NCBI GenBank assembly: GCA_037178625.1
Contig: CM074137.1
Location: forward strand, 434,001-498,000
Direction: 5' to 3'
DNA from: Skeletonema tropicum
Lineage: Eukaryota > Bacillariophyta > Thalassiosirophyceae > Thalassiosirales > Thalassiosiraceae
Length of the DNA: 64,000 bases
In this document: one piece after another, positions 23,128 through 38,137 of the stretch
Layout of the letters: every line of letters starts with the position of its first letter
Numbering within the stretch: position 1 is the stretch's first letter
Notes under the pieces: generated by a model
What the model saw: the letters and a program-made list of their open reading frames with translations, nothing else
What the model was told of the DNA's origin: nothing
Database searches by the model: none
Translations under genes and position numbers: made by a program

Positions 23128-25627
23128 ATACGGTTGTGTCATTGTCGATTCTGGTCAAAATCCGAATTTGGAATGTCGATTTTCATTGGAGCTTGATATT
23201 CGAAATATAGTATACGGGTCGATTATAAGTATTTAGTGAGGCGATTAGATTGACAAAGGATCGATATTACAAGTCGAGAATAGTACCAATCGATAGAGCG
23301 CAATGAGAGGATTCTAAATCACCATTCATCGCCTTGATACGATACGACAACTGCAAGACAACTTATAGCATAGAGGGAAAGGGTTTTATTTAAAGCTGAG
23401 TGAGATAATCGCCACTTACATTACATATACTTATTACTATTGCTACTACTATCTCTATTCATTCGATGAATTTTATTGGTTGATTGTCATGTACATTACT
23501 ACGATCGCTATTGATGACTTTGTGGCTGCATTGTCATTGTCATTGTTATTATTATTATTGTTATGATCGTCATTTCATTATTACTTATATTTGATCGAGG
23601 GAGAGGAAACGGCCGCTCGTAGACCAAGAGGCCGTGGCGCCAAGGCTCCTTGGTGGAGTCGCCGGGGAGTGATAGATAGATCGGCATGCCTTAATAAATT
23701 ATTATATTATTCGCTTCTGGGATGATATGATCTATCTGATGATGTCTGTTGCTGTTGTCCCCCTGAATTATATTTGTTATTTTTTGTGATGTGATGGTGT
23801 GGTGACGATGATGAATGAAATGATCCAAATTGAAGTTGACGTGACTGGCAATGAATATCTATTAATTAATCAGAATCAGAATCAGAATCAGAATTAGAAT
23901 CAGCCGACCTGAATTCTCTTTCATTCAGGTATCGTAGGTCGACTATATATAGCCTATAGTAGTGGACACCAAAGACATGAAGCAATGCTACAATAATATT
24001 ATTGTGCGTTTTTGCGTTTCTCAATCGTTTTGATTTGAGAGAGGTATATAGGTGGCAGGTTGCGGCGTGCGTGCGTGACGGATGGACGTGAGGAGGTTTC
24101 GTTTCTTCGAAGATCGCATCTTTTGGTTGAAGCGCGTTTGCCTGTAGCCTGAGAACCTATTATATAAACCGGCGGCGAGCAAGGCAAGCAGCAAGCGCAT
24201 CGTAAGTATCATGGGTCATGGGCGTGGGGCCTCTTTCTGAAGATCTGCAAAGCGGCATCCATCTTTCACTTTTTGAATCAAACACATCACAGCTCAATAG
24301 CTCAAGCAGTTCAAAATGAATGACCATGGCCGATATATTCTATCTCGACTCCTACGCGGCCAATCAAGACGATAAGTGTCGTTTCGGAAAGCTCTCGAGC
24401 AGGTCTATCGATTAGGCGTGTAATCAAGTCGATTGGACGACTTTTTGTTGATCGTCTCGGTCAAAAACGGGGCAAGAAAGCTGCCGACAGCTTGGAATCC
24501 ACCGTACCGCCGCAGCTGTAATATTCACAGCCGAGGTCAAAATTTGACCAAAATCCAATATGACCACCGTTGGAATCGTCTTTTCAAGCTCTATCGATAT
24601 ATACCATCATTTCTATCAAACATAACAACCACTGCTCGGGCAAAGCCCTCGCGAAAAATTGACTGTTACTGCAGCGATGTCATGATGGGTTGGTACATCA
24701 TGATGTGAGATCCAAAAAAGCGACCACTTCAATAGACTTCAATGCAATAAGATCCATGACAGTTGGCACGAGCACGAGCGCACTCAAACAATATAATCAG
24801 AGCTCGGGCAAAGCCCTCGCACAACACGTTATCATCAGCTGGCCTCGACTCCGCTCGGCAAATAATAATATAGCACCACACAACAATCAATCATCACAAT
24901 GATCATTCTATTCCACCACCGCCACTACTATCATCCATTACCATCATTCCTTCATCCATTCGCCTTACGGCTCACCACTGTGGCGGTGGTGAAGTTGTTA
25001 CGCAATGATCATTCCAATCCACCACCACCGCCACACACAAACAGTCATTCCACCACCACCGCTGTCATCGTCACTGGATTTTCATTTGGTAGTAGTGGTG
25101 GTGGACTTGGTAGTAGCAGTCCACCACCGACACTCAATTCTCAACCGCCACCACTGCTGCTATCATACCACCATACTACCAAATCCAGTGAGAATGTGTC
25201 GGTGGTGGTGGTGGTGTTGCTACTACTATCAATCCACCACCGCCGCAGATGACAACAATCTACCGCCGCCACTCCTTGGAGTGAGCCGAAGGCGAAGGAG
25301 TGTGATTGTTGTGTCGTGGTGGCGGATAATAATGACAATGTTGAATGAGCGAGTGAGCCGTTAGGCCTCCCTCATTTTACTTGGCCGAGCGGAGCGAGGC
25401 AGTGGATATTATTATTATTATGTAGTGCAGTGCCAATGATGATAATAATGACAATGACGGCCGGCGGTGGTGGTAGATGAAAAGGATGCGAGAGTGAGCC
25501 GTCAGGCGAAGGAGCTGTGTTGTTGTATTTATTGAGGCGAGTGCGAGCGGCAGCGAGGACGAGCAGTGTTTATTGTTCGAATCGAATCGATATCGAGAAG
25601 TAGCGCTTGAAATGACGATGTCGAATG
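23128..25627 (+). repeat. Satellite monomer 8 (2500 bp; indel-rich)
   Basis: About twenty one- or two-base indels, mainly in homopolymer or short-repeat contexts (for example near 23185, 23233, 23521, 23781, 24009, 24284, 25190 and 25519). Both gains and losses occur, so the net length is little changed. Confidence 0.95.
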
Positions 25628-28132
25628 ATACGGTTGTGTCATTGTCGATTCTGGTCAAAATCCGAATTTGGAATGTCGATTTTCATTTGGAGCTTGATAT
25701 TCGAAATATAGTATACGGGTCGATTATAAGTATTTAGTTGAGGCGATTAGATTGACAAAGGATCGATATTACAAGTCGAGAATAGTACCAATCGATAGAG
25801 CGCAATGAGAGGATTCTAAAATCACCATTCATCGCCTTGATTACGATACGACAACTGCAAGACAACTTATAGCATAGAGGGAAAGGGTTTTATTTAAAGC
25901 TGAGTGAGATAATCGCCACTTACATTACATATACTTATTACTATTGCTACTACTATCTCTATTCATTCGATGAATTTTATTGGTTGATTGTCATGTACAT
26001 ACTACGATCGCTATTGATGACTTTTGGTGGCTGCATTGTCATTGTCATTGTTATTATTATTATTGTTATGATCGTCATTTTCATTATTACTTATATTTGA
26101 TCGAGGGAGAGGAAACGGCCGCTCGTAGACCAAGAGGCCGTGGCGCCAAGGCTCCTTGGTGGAGTCGCCGGGGGAGTGATAGATAGATCGGCATGCCTTA
26201 ATAAATTATTATATTATTCGCTTCTGGGATGATATGATCTATCTGATGATGTCTGTTGCTGTTGTCCCCCTGAATTATATTTGTTATTTTGTGATGTGAT
26301 GGTGTGGTGACGATGATGAATGAAATGATCCAAATTGAAGTGACGTGACTGGCAATGAATATCTATTAATAATAGAATCAGAATCAGAATCAGAATTAGA
26401 ATCAGCCGACCCTGAATCTCTTTCATTCAGGTATCGTAGGTCGACTATATATAGCCTATAGTAGTGGACACCAAAGACATGAAGCAATGCTACAATAATA
26501 TTATTGTGCGTTTTGCGTTTCTCAATCGTTTTGATTTGAGAGAGGTATATAGGTGGCAGGTTGCGGCGTGCGTGCGTGACGGATGGAACGTGAGGAGGTT
26601 TCGTTTCTTCGAAGATCGCATCTTTTGGTTGAAGCGCGTTTGCCTGTAGCCTGAGAACCTATTATATAACCGGCGGCGAGCAAGGCAAGCAGCAAGCGCA
26701 TCGTAAGTATCATGGGTCATGGGCGTGGGGCCTCTTTCTGAAGATCTGCAAAGCGGCATCCATCTTTCACTTTTGAATCAAAAACACATCACAGCTCAAT
26801 AGCTCAAGCAGTTCAAAATGATATGACCATGGCCGATATATTCTATCTCGACTCCTACGCGGCCAATCAAGACGATAAGTGTCGTTTCGGAAAGCTCTCG
26901 AGCAGGTCTATCGATTAGGCGTGTAATCAAGTCGATTGGACGACTTTTTGTTGATCGTCTCGGTCAAAAACGGGGCAAGAAAGCTGCCGACAGCTTGGAA
27001 TCCACCGTACCGCCGCAGCTGTAATATTCACAGCCGAGGTCAAAATTTGACCAAAATCCAATATGACCACCGTTGGAATCGTCTTTTCAAGCTCTATCGA
27101 TATTATACCATCATTTCTATCAAACATAACAACCACTGCTCGGGCAAAGCCCTCGCGAAAAATTGACTGTTACTGCAGCGATGTCATGATGGGTTGGTAC
27201 ATCATGATGTGAGATCCAAAAAAGCGACCACTTCAATAGACTTCAATGCAATAAGATCCATGGACAGTTGGCACGAGCACGAGCGCACTCAACAATATAA
27301 TCAGAGCTCGGGCAAAGCCCTCGCACAACACGTTATCATCAGCTGGCCTCGACTCCGCTCGGCAAATAATAATATAGCACCACACAACAATCAATCATCA
27401 CAATGATCATTCTATTCCACCACCGCCACTACTATCATCCATTACCATCATTCCTTCATCCATTCGCCTTACGGCTCACCACTGTGGCGGTGGTGAAGTT
27501 GTTACGCAATGATCATTCCAATCCACCACCACCGCCACACACAACAGTCATTCCACCACCACCGCTGTCATCGTCACTGGATTTTCATTTGGTAGTAGTG
27601 GTGGTGGACTTGGTAGTAGCAGTCCACCACCGACACTCAATTTCTCAACCGCCACCACTGCTGCTATCATACCACCACTACTACCAAATCCAGTGAGAAT
27701 GTGTCGGTGGTGGTGGGTGGTGTTGCTACTACTACTCAATCCACCACCGCCGCAGATGACAACAATCTACCGCCGCCACTCCTTGGAGTGAGCCGAAGGC
27801 GAAGGAGTGTGATTGTTGTGTCGTGGTGGCGGATAATAATGACAATGTTGAATGAGCGAGTGAGCCGTTAGGCCTCCCTCATTTTACTTGGCCGAGCGGA
27901 GCGAGGCAGTGGATATTATTATTATTATGTAGTGCAGTGCCAATGATGATAATAATGACAATGACGGCCGGCGGTGGTGGTAGATGAAAAGGATGCGAGT
28001 GAGCCGTCAGGCGAAGGAGCTGTTGTTGTTTGTATTTATTGAGCGAGTGCGAGCGGCAGCGAGGACGAGCAGTGTTTATTGTTCGAATCGAATCGATATC
28101 GAGAAGTAGCGCTTGAAATGACGATTCGAATG
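25628..28132 (+). repeat. Satellite monomer 9 (2505 bp; indel-rich)
   Basis: More than ten single-base gains (near 25818, 25841, 26024, 26172, 26586, 27103, 27262, 27641 and 27716) and a lost C in the first CAGAAT unit near 26374. Confidence 0.95.
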
Positions 28133-30647
28133 ATACGGTTGTGTCATTGTCGATTCTGGTCAAAATCCGAATTTGGAATGTCGATTTTTCATTGGAGCTT
28201 GATATTCGAAATATAGTATACGGGTCGATTATAAGTATTTAGTTGAGGCGATTAGATTGACAAAGGATCGATATTACAAGTCGAGAATAGTACCAATCGA
28301 TAGAGCGCAATGAGAGGATTCTAAATCACCATTCATCGCCTTGATACGATACGACAACTGCAAGACAACTTATAGCATAGAGGGAAAGGGTTTTATTTTA
28401 AAGCTGAGTGAGATAATCGCCACTTACATTACATATACTTATTACTATTGCTACTACTATCTCTATTCATTCGATGAATTTTATTGGTTGATTGTCATTT
28501 TTTTTTTTGTACATACTACGATCGCTATTGATGACTTTTGGTGGCTGCATTGTCATTGTCATTGTTATTATTATTATTGTATGATCGTCATTTTCATTAT
28601 TACTTATATTTGATCGAGGGAGAGGAAACGGCCGCTCGTAGACCAAGAGGCCGTGGCGCCAAGGCTCCTTGGTGGAGTCGCCGGGGAGTGATAGATAGAT
28701 CGGCATGCCTTAATAAATTATTATATTATTCGCTTCTGGGATGATATGATCTATCTGATGATGTCTGTTGCTGTTGTCCCCCTGAATTATATTTGTTATT
28801 TTGTGATGTGATGGTGTGGTGACGATGATGAATGAAATGATCCAAATTGAAGTGACGTGACTGGCAATGAATATCTATTAATAACAGAATCAGAATCAGA
28901 ATCAGAATCAGAATTAGAATCAGCCGACCCTGAATCTCTTTCATTCAGGTATCGTAGTCGACTATATATAGCCTATAGTAGTGGACACCAAAGACATGAA
29001 GCAATGCTACAATAATATTATTGTGCGTTTTGCGTTTCTCAATCGTTTTGATTTGAGAGAGGTTATATAGGTGGCAGGTTTGCGGCGTGCGTGCGTGACG
29101 GATGGACGTGAGGAGGTTTCGTTTTCTTCGAAGATCGCATCTTTTGGTTGAAGCGCGTTTGCCTGTAGCTGAGAACCTTATTATATAACCGGCGCGAGCA
29201 AGGCAAGCAGCAAGCGCATCGTAAGTATCATGGGTCATGGGCGTTGGGCCTTCTTTCTGAAGATCTGCAAAGCGGCATCCATCTTTCACTTTTTGAATCA
29301 ACACATCACAGCTCAATAGCTCAAGCAGTTCAAAATGAATGACCATGGCCGATATATTCTATCTCGACTCCTACGCGGCCAATCAAGACGATAAGTGTCG
29401 TTTCGGAAAGCTCTCGAGCAGGTCTATCGATTAGGCGTGTAATCAAGTCGATTGGACGACTTTTTGTTGATCGTCTCGGTCAAAAACGGGGCAAGAAAGC
29501 TGCCGACAGCTTGGAATCCACCGTTACCGCCGCAGCTGTAATATTCACAGCCGAGGTCAAAATTTGACCAAAATCCAATATGACCACCGTTGGAATCGTC
29601 TTTTCAAGCTCTATCGATATATACCATCATTTCTATCAAACATAACAACCACTGCTCGGCAAAGCCCTCGCGAAAAAAAATTGACTGTTACTGCAGCGAT
29701 GTCATGATGGGTTGGTACATCATGATGTGAGATCCAAAAAAGCGACCACTTCAATAGACTTCAATGCAATAAGATCCATGACAGTTGGCACGAGCACGAG
29801 CGCACTCAACAATATAATCAGAGCTCGGGCAAAGCCCTCGCACAACACGTTATCATCAGCTGGCCTCGACTCCGCTCGGCAAATAATAATATAGCACCAC
29901 ACAACAATCAATCATCACAATGATCATTCTATTCCACCACCGCCACTACTATCATCCATTACCATCATTCCTTCATCCATTCGCCTTACGGCTCACCACT
30001 GTGGCGGTGGTGAAGTTGTTACGCAATGATCATTCCAATCCACCACCACCGCCACACACAACAGTCATTCCACCACCACCGCTGTTCATCGTCACTGGAT
30101 TTTCATTTGGTAGTAGTGGTGGTGGACTTGGTAGTAGCAGTCCACCACCGACACTCAATTCTCAACCGCCACCACTGCTGCTATCATACCACCACTACTA
30201 CCAAATCCAGTGAGAATGTGTCGGTGGTGGTGGTGGTGTTGCTACTACTACTCAATCCACCACCGCCGCAGATGACAACAATCTACCGCCGCCACTCCTG
30301 GAGTGAGCCGAAGGCGAAGGAGTGTGATTGTTGTGTCGTGGTGGCGGATAATAATGACAATGTTGAATGAGCGAGTGAGCCGTTAGGCCTCCCTCATTTT
30401 ACTTGGCGAGCGGAGCGAGGCAGTGGATATTATATATTATTATGTAGTGCAGTGCCAATGATGATAATAATGACAATGACGGCCGGCGGTGGTGGTAGAT
30501 GAAAAGGATGCGAGTGAGCCGTCAGGCGAAGGAGCTGTTGTTGTTGTATTTATTGAGCGAGTGCGAGCGGCAGCGAGGACGAAGCAGTGTTTATTGTTCG
30601 AATCGAATCGATATCGAGAAGTAGCGCTTGAAATGACGATTCGAATG
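28133..30647 (+). repeat. Satellite monomer 10 (2515 bp; indel-rich, poly-T tract)
   Basis: The longest copy. GTCATGTACAT is replaced by GTCA, eleven T (28498-28508), then GTACAT. An A run grows to eight at 29673-29680. More than twenty other one-base indels are scattered through the copy. Confidence 0.95.
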
Positions 30648-33150
30648 ATACGGTTGTGTCATTGTCGATTCTGGTCAAAATCCGAATTTGGAATGTCGAT
30701 TTTCATTTGGAGCTTGATATTCGAAATATAGTATACGGGTCGATTATAAGTATTTTAGTTGAGGCGATTAGATTGACAAAGGATCGATATTACAAGTCGA
30801 GAATAGTACCAATCGATAGAGCGCAATGAGAGGATTCTAAATCACCATTCATCGCCTTGATACGATACGACAACTGCAAGACAACTTATAGCATAGAGGG
30901 AAAGGGTTTTATTTAAAGCTGAGTGAGATAATCGCCACTTACATTACATATACTTATTACTATTGCTACTACTATCTCTATTCATTCGATGAATTTTATT
31001 GGTTGATTGTCATGTACATACTACGATCGCTATTGATGACTTTGGTGGCTGCATTGTCATTGTCATTGTTAATTATTATTATTGTTATGATCGTCATTTT
31101 CATTATTACTTATATTTGATCGAGGGAGAGGAAACGGCCGCTCGTAGACCAAGAGGCCGTGGCGCCAAGGCTCCTTGGTGGAGTCGCCGGGGAGTGATAG
31201 ATAGATCGGCATGCCTTAATAAATTATTATATTATTCGCTTCTGGGATGATATGATCTATCTGATGATGTCTGTTGCTGTTGTCCCCCTGAATTATATTT
31301 GTATTTTGTGATGTGATGGTGTGGTGACGATGATGAATGAAATGATCCAAATTGAAGTGACGTGACTGGCCAATGAATATCTATTAATAATCAGAATCAG
31401 AATCAGAATCAGAATTAGAATCCAGCCGACCTGAATCTCTTTCATTCAGGTATCGTAGGTCGACTATATATAGCCTATAGTAGTGGACACCAAAGACATG
31501 AAGCAATGCTACAATAATATTATTGTGCGTTTTGCGTTTCTCAATCGTTTTGATTTGAGAGAGGTATATAGGTGGCAGGTTGCGGCGTGCGTGCGTGACG
31601 GATGGACGTGAGGAGGTTTCGTTTCTTCGAAGATCGCATCTTTTGGTTGAAGCGCGTTTGCCTGTAGCCTGAGAACCTATTATATAACCGGCGGCGAGCA
31701 AGGCAAGCAGCAAGCGCATCGTAAGTATCATGGGTCATGGGCGTGGGCCTCTTTCTGAAGATCTGCAAAGCGGCATCCATCTTTCACTTTTTTGAATCAA
31801 CACATCACAGCTCAATAGCTCAAGCAGTTCAAAATGAATGACCATGGCCGATATATTCTATCTCGACTCCTACGCGGCCAATCAAGACGATAAGTGTCGT
31901 TTCGGAAAGCTCTCGAGCAGGTCTATCGATTAGGCGTGTAATCAAGTCGATTGGACGACTTTTTGTTGATCGTCTCGGTCAAAAACGGGGCAAGAAAGCT
32001 GCCGACAGCTTGGAATCCACCGTACCGCCGCAGCTGTAATATTCACAGCCGAGGTCAAAATTTGACCAAAATCCAATATGACCACCGTTGGAATCGTCTT
32101 TTCAAGCTCTATCGATATATACCATCATTTCTATCAAACATAACAACCACTGCTCGGGCAAAGCCCTCGCGAAAAATTGACTGTTACTGCAGCGATGTCA
32201 TGATGGGTTGGTACATCATGATGTGAGATCCAAAAAAGCGACCACTTCAATAGACTTCAATGCAATAAGATCCATGACAGTTGGCACGAGCACGAGCGCA
32301 CTCAAACAATATAATCAGAGCTCGGGCAAAGCCCTCGCACAACACGTTATCATCAGCTGGCCTCGACTCCGCTCGGCCAAATAATAATATAGCACCACAC
32401 AACAATCAATCATCACAATGATCATTCTATTCCACCACCGCCACTACTATCATCCATTACCATCATTCCTTCATCCATTCGCCTTACGGCTCTCACCACT
32501 GTGGCGGTGGTGAAGTTGTTACGCAATGATCATTCCAATCCACCACCACCGCCACACACAACAGTCATTCCACCACCACCGCTGTCATCGTCACTGGATT
32601 TTCATTTTGGTAGTAGTGGTGGTGGTGGACTTGGTAGTAGCAGTCCACCACCGACACTCAATTCTCAACCGCCACCACTGCTGCTATCATACCACCACTA
32701 CTACCAAATCCAGTGAGAATGTGTCGGTGGTGGTGGTGGTGTTGCTACTACTACTCAATCCACCACCGCCGCAGATGACAACAATCTACCGCCGCCACTC
32801 CTTGGAGTGAGCCGAAGGCGAAGGAGTGTGATTGTTGTGTCGTGGTGGCGGATAATAATGACAATGTTGAATGAGCGAGTGAGCCGTTAGGCCTCCCTCA
32901 TTTTACTTGGCCGAGCGGAGCGAGGCAGTGGATATTATTATTATTATGTAGTGCAGTGCCAATGATGATAATAATGACAATGACGGCCGGCGGTGGTGGT
33001 AGATGAAAAGGATGCGAGTGAGCCGTCAGGCGAAGGAGCTGTTGTTGTTGTATTTATTGAGCGAGTGCGAGCGGCAGCGAGGACGAGCAGTGTTTATTGT
33101 TCGAATCGAATCGATATCGAGAAGTAGCGCTTGAAATGACGATTCGAATG
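30648..33150 (+). repeat. Satellite monomer 11 (2503 bp; indel-rich)
   Basis: About ten small indels (near 30755, 31070, 31301, 31371, 31423, 31787, 32305, 32377, 32492 and 32607). It marks the right edge of the indel-rich zone. Confidence 0.95.
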
Positions 33151-35641
33151 ATACGGTTGTGTCATTGTCGATTCTGGTCAAAATCCGAATTTGGAATGTC
33201 GATTTTCATTTGGAGCTTGATATTCGAAATATAGTATACGGGTCGATTATAAGTATTTAGTTGAGGCGATTAGATTGACAAAGGATCGATATTACAAGTC
33301 GAGAATAGTACCAATCGATAGAGCGCAATGAGAGGATTCTAAATCACCATTCATCGCCTTGATACGATACGACAACTGCAAGACAACTTATAGCATAGAG
33401 GGAAAGGGTTTTATTTAAAGCTGAGTGAGATAATCGCCACTTACATTACATATACTTATTACTATTGCTACTACTATCTCTATTCATTCGATGAATTTTA
33501 TTGGTTGATTGTCATGTACATACTACGATCGCTATTGATGACTTTGGTGGCTGCATTGTCATTGTCATTGTTATTATTATTATTGTTATGATCGTCATTT
33601 TCATTATTACTTATATTTGATCGAGGGAGAGGAAACGGCCGCTCGTAGACCAAGAGGCCGTGGCGCCAAGGCTCCTTGGTGGAGTCGCCGGGGAGTGATA
33701 GATAGATCGGCATGCCTTAATAAATTATTATATTATTCGCTTCTGGGATGATATGATCTATCTGATGATGTCTGTTGCTGTTGTCCCCCTGAATTATATT
33801 TGTTATTTTGTGATGTGATGGTGTGGTGACGATGATGAATGAAATGATCCAAATTGAAGTGACGTGACTGGCAATGAATATCTATTAATAATCAGAATCA
33901 GAATCAGAATTCAGAATTAGAATCAGCCGACCCTGAATCTCTTTCATTCAGGTATCGTAGGTCGACTATATATAGCCTATAGTAGTGGACACCAAAGACA
34001 TGAAGCAATGCTACAATAATATTATTGTGCGTTTTGCGTTTCTCAATCGTTTTGATTTGAGAGAGGTATATAGGTGGCAGGTTGCGGCGTGCGTGCGTGA
34101 CGGATGGACGTGAGGAGGTTTCGTTTCTTCGAAGATCGCATCTTTTGGTTGAAGCGCGTTTGCCTGTAGCCTGAGAACCTATTATATAACCGGCGGCGAG
34201 CAAGGCAAGCAGCAAGCGCATCGTAAGTATCATGGGTCATGGGCGTGGGCCTCTTTCTGAAGATCTGCAAAGCGGCATCCATCTTTCACTTTTTGAATCA
34301 ACACATCACAGCTCAATAGCTCAAGCAGTTCAAAATGAATGACCATGGCCGATATATTCTATCTCGACTCCTACGCGGCCAATCAAGACGATAAGTGTCG
34401 TTTCGGAAAGCTCTCGAGCAGGTCTATCGATTAGGCGTGTAATCAAGTCGATTGGACGACTTTTTGTTGATCGTCTCGGTCAAAAACGGGGCAAGAAAGC
34501 TGCCGACAGCTTGGAATCCACCGTACCGCCGCAGCTGTAATATTCACAGCCGAGGTCAAAATTTGACCAAAATCCAATATGACCACCGTTGGAATCGTCT
34601 TTTCAAGCTCTATCGATATATACCATCATTTCTATCAAACATAACAACCACTGCTCGGGCAAAGCCCTCGCGAAAAATTGACTGTTACTGCAGCGATGTC
34701 ATGATGGGTTGGTACATCATGATGTGAGATCCAAAAAAGCGACCACTTCAATAGACTTCAATGCAATAAGATCCATGACAGTTGGCACGAGCACGAGCGC
34801 ACTCAACAATATAATCAGAGCTCGGGCAAAGCCCTCGCACAACACGTTATCATCAGCTGGCCTCGACTCCGCTCGGCAAATAATAATATAGCACCACACA
34901 ACAATCAATCATCACAATGATCATTCTATTCCACCACCGCCACTACTATCATCCATTACCATCATTCCTTCATCCATTCGCCTTACGGCTCACCACTGTG
35001 GCGGTGGTGAAGTTGTTACGCAATGATCATTCCAATCCACCACCACCGCCACACAACAGTCATTCCACCACCACCGCTGTCATCGTCACTGGATTTTCAT
35101 TTGGTAGTAGTGGTGGTGGACTTGGTAGTAGCAGTCCACCACCGACACTCAATTCTCAACCGCCACCACTGCTGCTATCATACCACCACTACTACCAAAT
35201 CCAGTGAGAATGTGTCGGTGGTGGTGGTGGTGTTGCTACTACTACTCAATCCACCACCGCCGCAGATGACAACAATCTACCGCCGCCACTCCTTGGAGTG
35301 AGCCGAAGGCGAAGGAGTGTGATTGTTGTGTCGTGGTGGCGGATAATAATGACAATGTTGAATGAGCGAGTGAGCCGTTAGGCCTCCCTCATTTTACTTG
35401 GCCGAGCGGAGCGAGGCAGTGGATATTATTATTATTATGTAGTGCAGTGCCAATGATGATAATAATGACAATGACGGCCGGCGGTGGTGGTAGATGAAAA
35501 GGATGCGAGTGAGCCGTCAGGCGAAGGAGCTGTTGTTGTTGTATTTATTGAGCGAGTGCGAGCGGCAGCGAGGACGAGCAGTGTTTATTGTTCGAATCGA
35601 ATCGATATCGAGAAGTAGCGCTTGAAATGACGATTCGAATG
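33151..35641 (+). repeat. Satellite monomer 12 (2491 bp)
   Basis: One extra T inside the CAGAAT tract (creating GAATTC near 33907) and loss of one CA in CACACACAACA near 35052. Low indel density resumes here. Confidence 0.95.
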
Positions 35642-38137
35642 ATACGGTTGTGTCATTGTCGATTCTGGTCAAAATCCGAATTTGGAATGTCGATTTTCAT
35701 TTGGAGCTTGATATTCGAAATATAGTATACGGGTCGATTATAAGTATTTAGTTGAGGCGATTAGATTGACAAAGGATCGATATTACAAGTCGAGAATAGT
35801 ACCAATCGATAGAGCGCAATGAGAGGATTCTAAATCACCATTCATCGCCTTGATACGATACGACAACTGCAAGACAACTTATAGCATAGAGGGAAAGGGT
35901 TTTATTTAAAGCTGAGTGAGATAATCGCCACTTACATTACATATACTTATTACTATTGCTACTACTATCTCTATTCATTCGATGAATTTTATTGGTTGAT
36001 TGTCATGTACATACTACGATCGCTATTGATGACTTTGGTGGCTGCATTGTCATATTGTCATTGTTATTTATTATTATTGTTATGATCGTCATTTTCATTA
36101 TTACTTATATTTGATCGAGGGAGAGGAAACGGCCGCTCGTAGACCAAGAGGCCGTGGCGCCAAGGCTCCTTGGTGGAGTCGCCGGGGAGTGATAGATAGA
36201 TCGGCATGCCTTAATAAATTATTATATTATTCGCTTCTGGGATGATATGATCTATCTGATGATGTCTGTTGCTGTTGTCCCCCTGAATTATATTTGTTAT
36301 TTTGTGATGTGATGGTGTGGTGACGATGATGAATGAAATGATCCAAATTGAAGTGACGTGACTGGCAATGAATATCTATTAATAATCAGAATCAGAATCA
36401 GAATCAGAATTAGAATCAGCCGACCCTGAATCTCTTTCATTCAGGTATCGTAGGTCGACTATATATAGCCTATAGTAGTGGACACCAAAGACATGAAGCA
36501 ATGCTACAATAATATTATTGTGCGTTTTGCGTTTCTCAATCGTTTTGATTTGAGAGAGGTATATAGGTGGCAGGTTGCGGCGTGCGTGCGTGACGGATGG
36601 ACGTGAGGAGGTTTCGTTTCTTCGAAGATCGCATCTTTTGGTTGAAGCGCGTTTGCCTGTAGCCTGAGAACCTATTATATAACCGGCGGCGAGCAAGGCA
36701 AAGCAGCAAGCGCATCGTAAGTATCATGGGTCATGGGCGTGGGCTCTTTCTGAAGATCTGCAAAGCGGCATCCATCTTTCACTTTTTGAATCAACACATC
36801 ACAGCTCAATAGCTCAAGCAGTTCAAAATGAATGACCATGGCCGATATATTCTATCTCGACTCCTACGCGGCCAATCAAGACGATAAGTGTCGTTTCGGA
36901 AAGCTCTCGAGCAGGTCTATCGATTAGGCGTGTAATCAAGTCGATTGGACGACTTTTTGTTGATCGTCTCGGTCAAAAACGGGGCAAGAAAGCTGCCGAC
37001 AGCTTGGAATCCACCGTACCGCCGCAGCTGTATATTCACAGCCGAGGTCAAAATTTGACCAAAATCCAATATGACCACCGTTGGAATCGTCTTTTCAAGC
37101 TCTATCGATATATACCATCATTTCTATCAAACATAACAACCACTGCTCGGGCAAAGCCCTCGCGAAAAATTGACTGTTACTGCAGCGATGTCATGATGGG
37201 TTGGTACATCATGATGTGAGATCCAAAAAAGCGACCACTTCAATAGACTTCAATGCAATAAGATCCATGACAGTTGGCACGAGCACGAGCGCACTCAACA
37301 ATATAATCAGAGCTCGGGCAAAGCCCTCGCACAACACGTTATCATCAGCTGGCCTCGACTCCGCTCGGCAAATAATAATATAGCACCACACAACAATCAA
37401 TCATCACAATGATCATTCTATTCCACCACCGCCACTACTATCATCCATTACCATCATTCCTTCATCCATTCGCCTTACGGCTCACCACTGTGGCGGTGGT
37501 GAAGTTGTTACGCAATGATCATTCCAATCCACCACCACCGCCACACACAACAGTCATTCCACCACCGCTGTCATCGTCACTGGATTTTCATTTGGTAGTA
37601 GTGGTGGTGGACTTGGTAGTAGCAGTCCACCACCGACACTCAATTCTCAACCGCCACCACTGCTGCTATCATACCACCACTACTACCAAATCCAGTGAGA
37701 ATGTGTCGTGGTGGTGGTGGTGGTGTTGCTACTACTACTCAATCCACCACCGCCGCAGATGACAACAATCTACCGCCGCCACTCCTTGGAGTGAGCCGAA
37801 GGCGAAGGAGTGTGATTGTTGTGTCGTGGTGGCGGCGGATAATAATGACAATGTTGAATGAGCGAGTGAGCCGTTAGGCCTCCCTCATTTTACTTGGCCG
37901 AGCGGAGCGAGGCAGTGGATATTATTATTATTATGTAGTGCAGTGCCAATGATGATAATAATGACAATGACGGCCGGCGGTGGTGGTAGATGAAAAGGAT
38001 GCGAGTGAGCCGTCAGGCGAAGGAGCTGTTGTTGTTGTATTTATTGAGCGAGTGCGAGCGGCAGCGAGGACGAGCAGTGTTTATTGTTCGAATCGAATCG
38101 ATATCGAGAAGTAGCGCTTGAAATGACGATTCGAATG
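35642..38137 (+). repeat. Satellite monomer 13 (2496 bp)
   Basis: A handful of small changes: extra AT near 36053, extra T near 36069, extra A near 36701, lost C near 36744, lost A near 37032, lost CCA near 37565, extra GT near 37713 and extra GGC near 37833. Confidence 0.95.

Noticed and set aside
28498..28508. Poly-T tract as a biological insertion or poly-A tail of a retroelement
   Set aside because: It replaces a single T in an otherwise unchanged unit, without target duplication, inside the zone of error-like indels.
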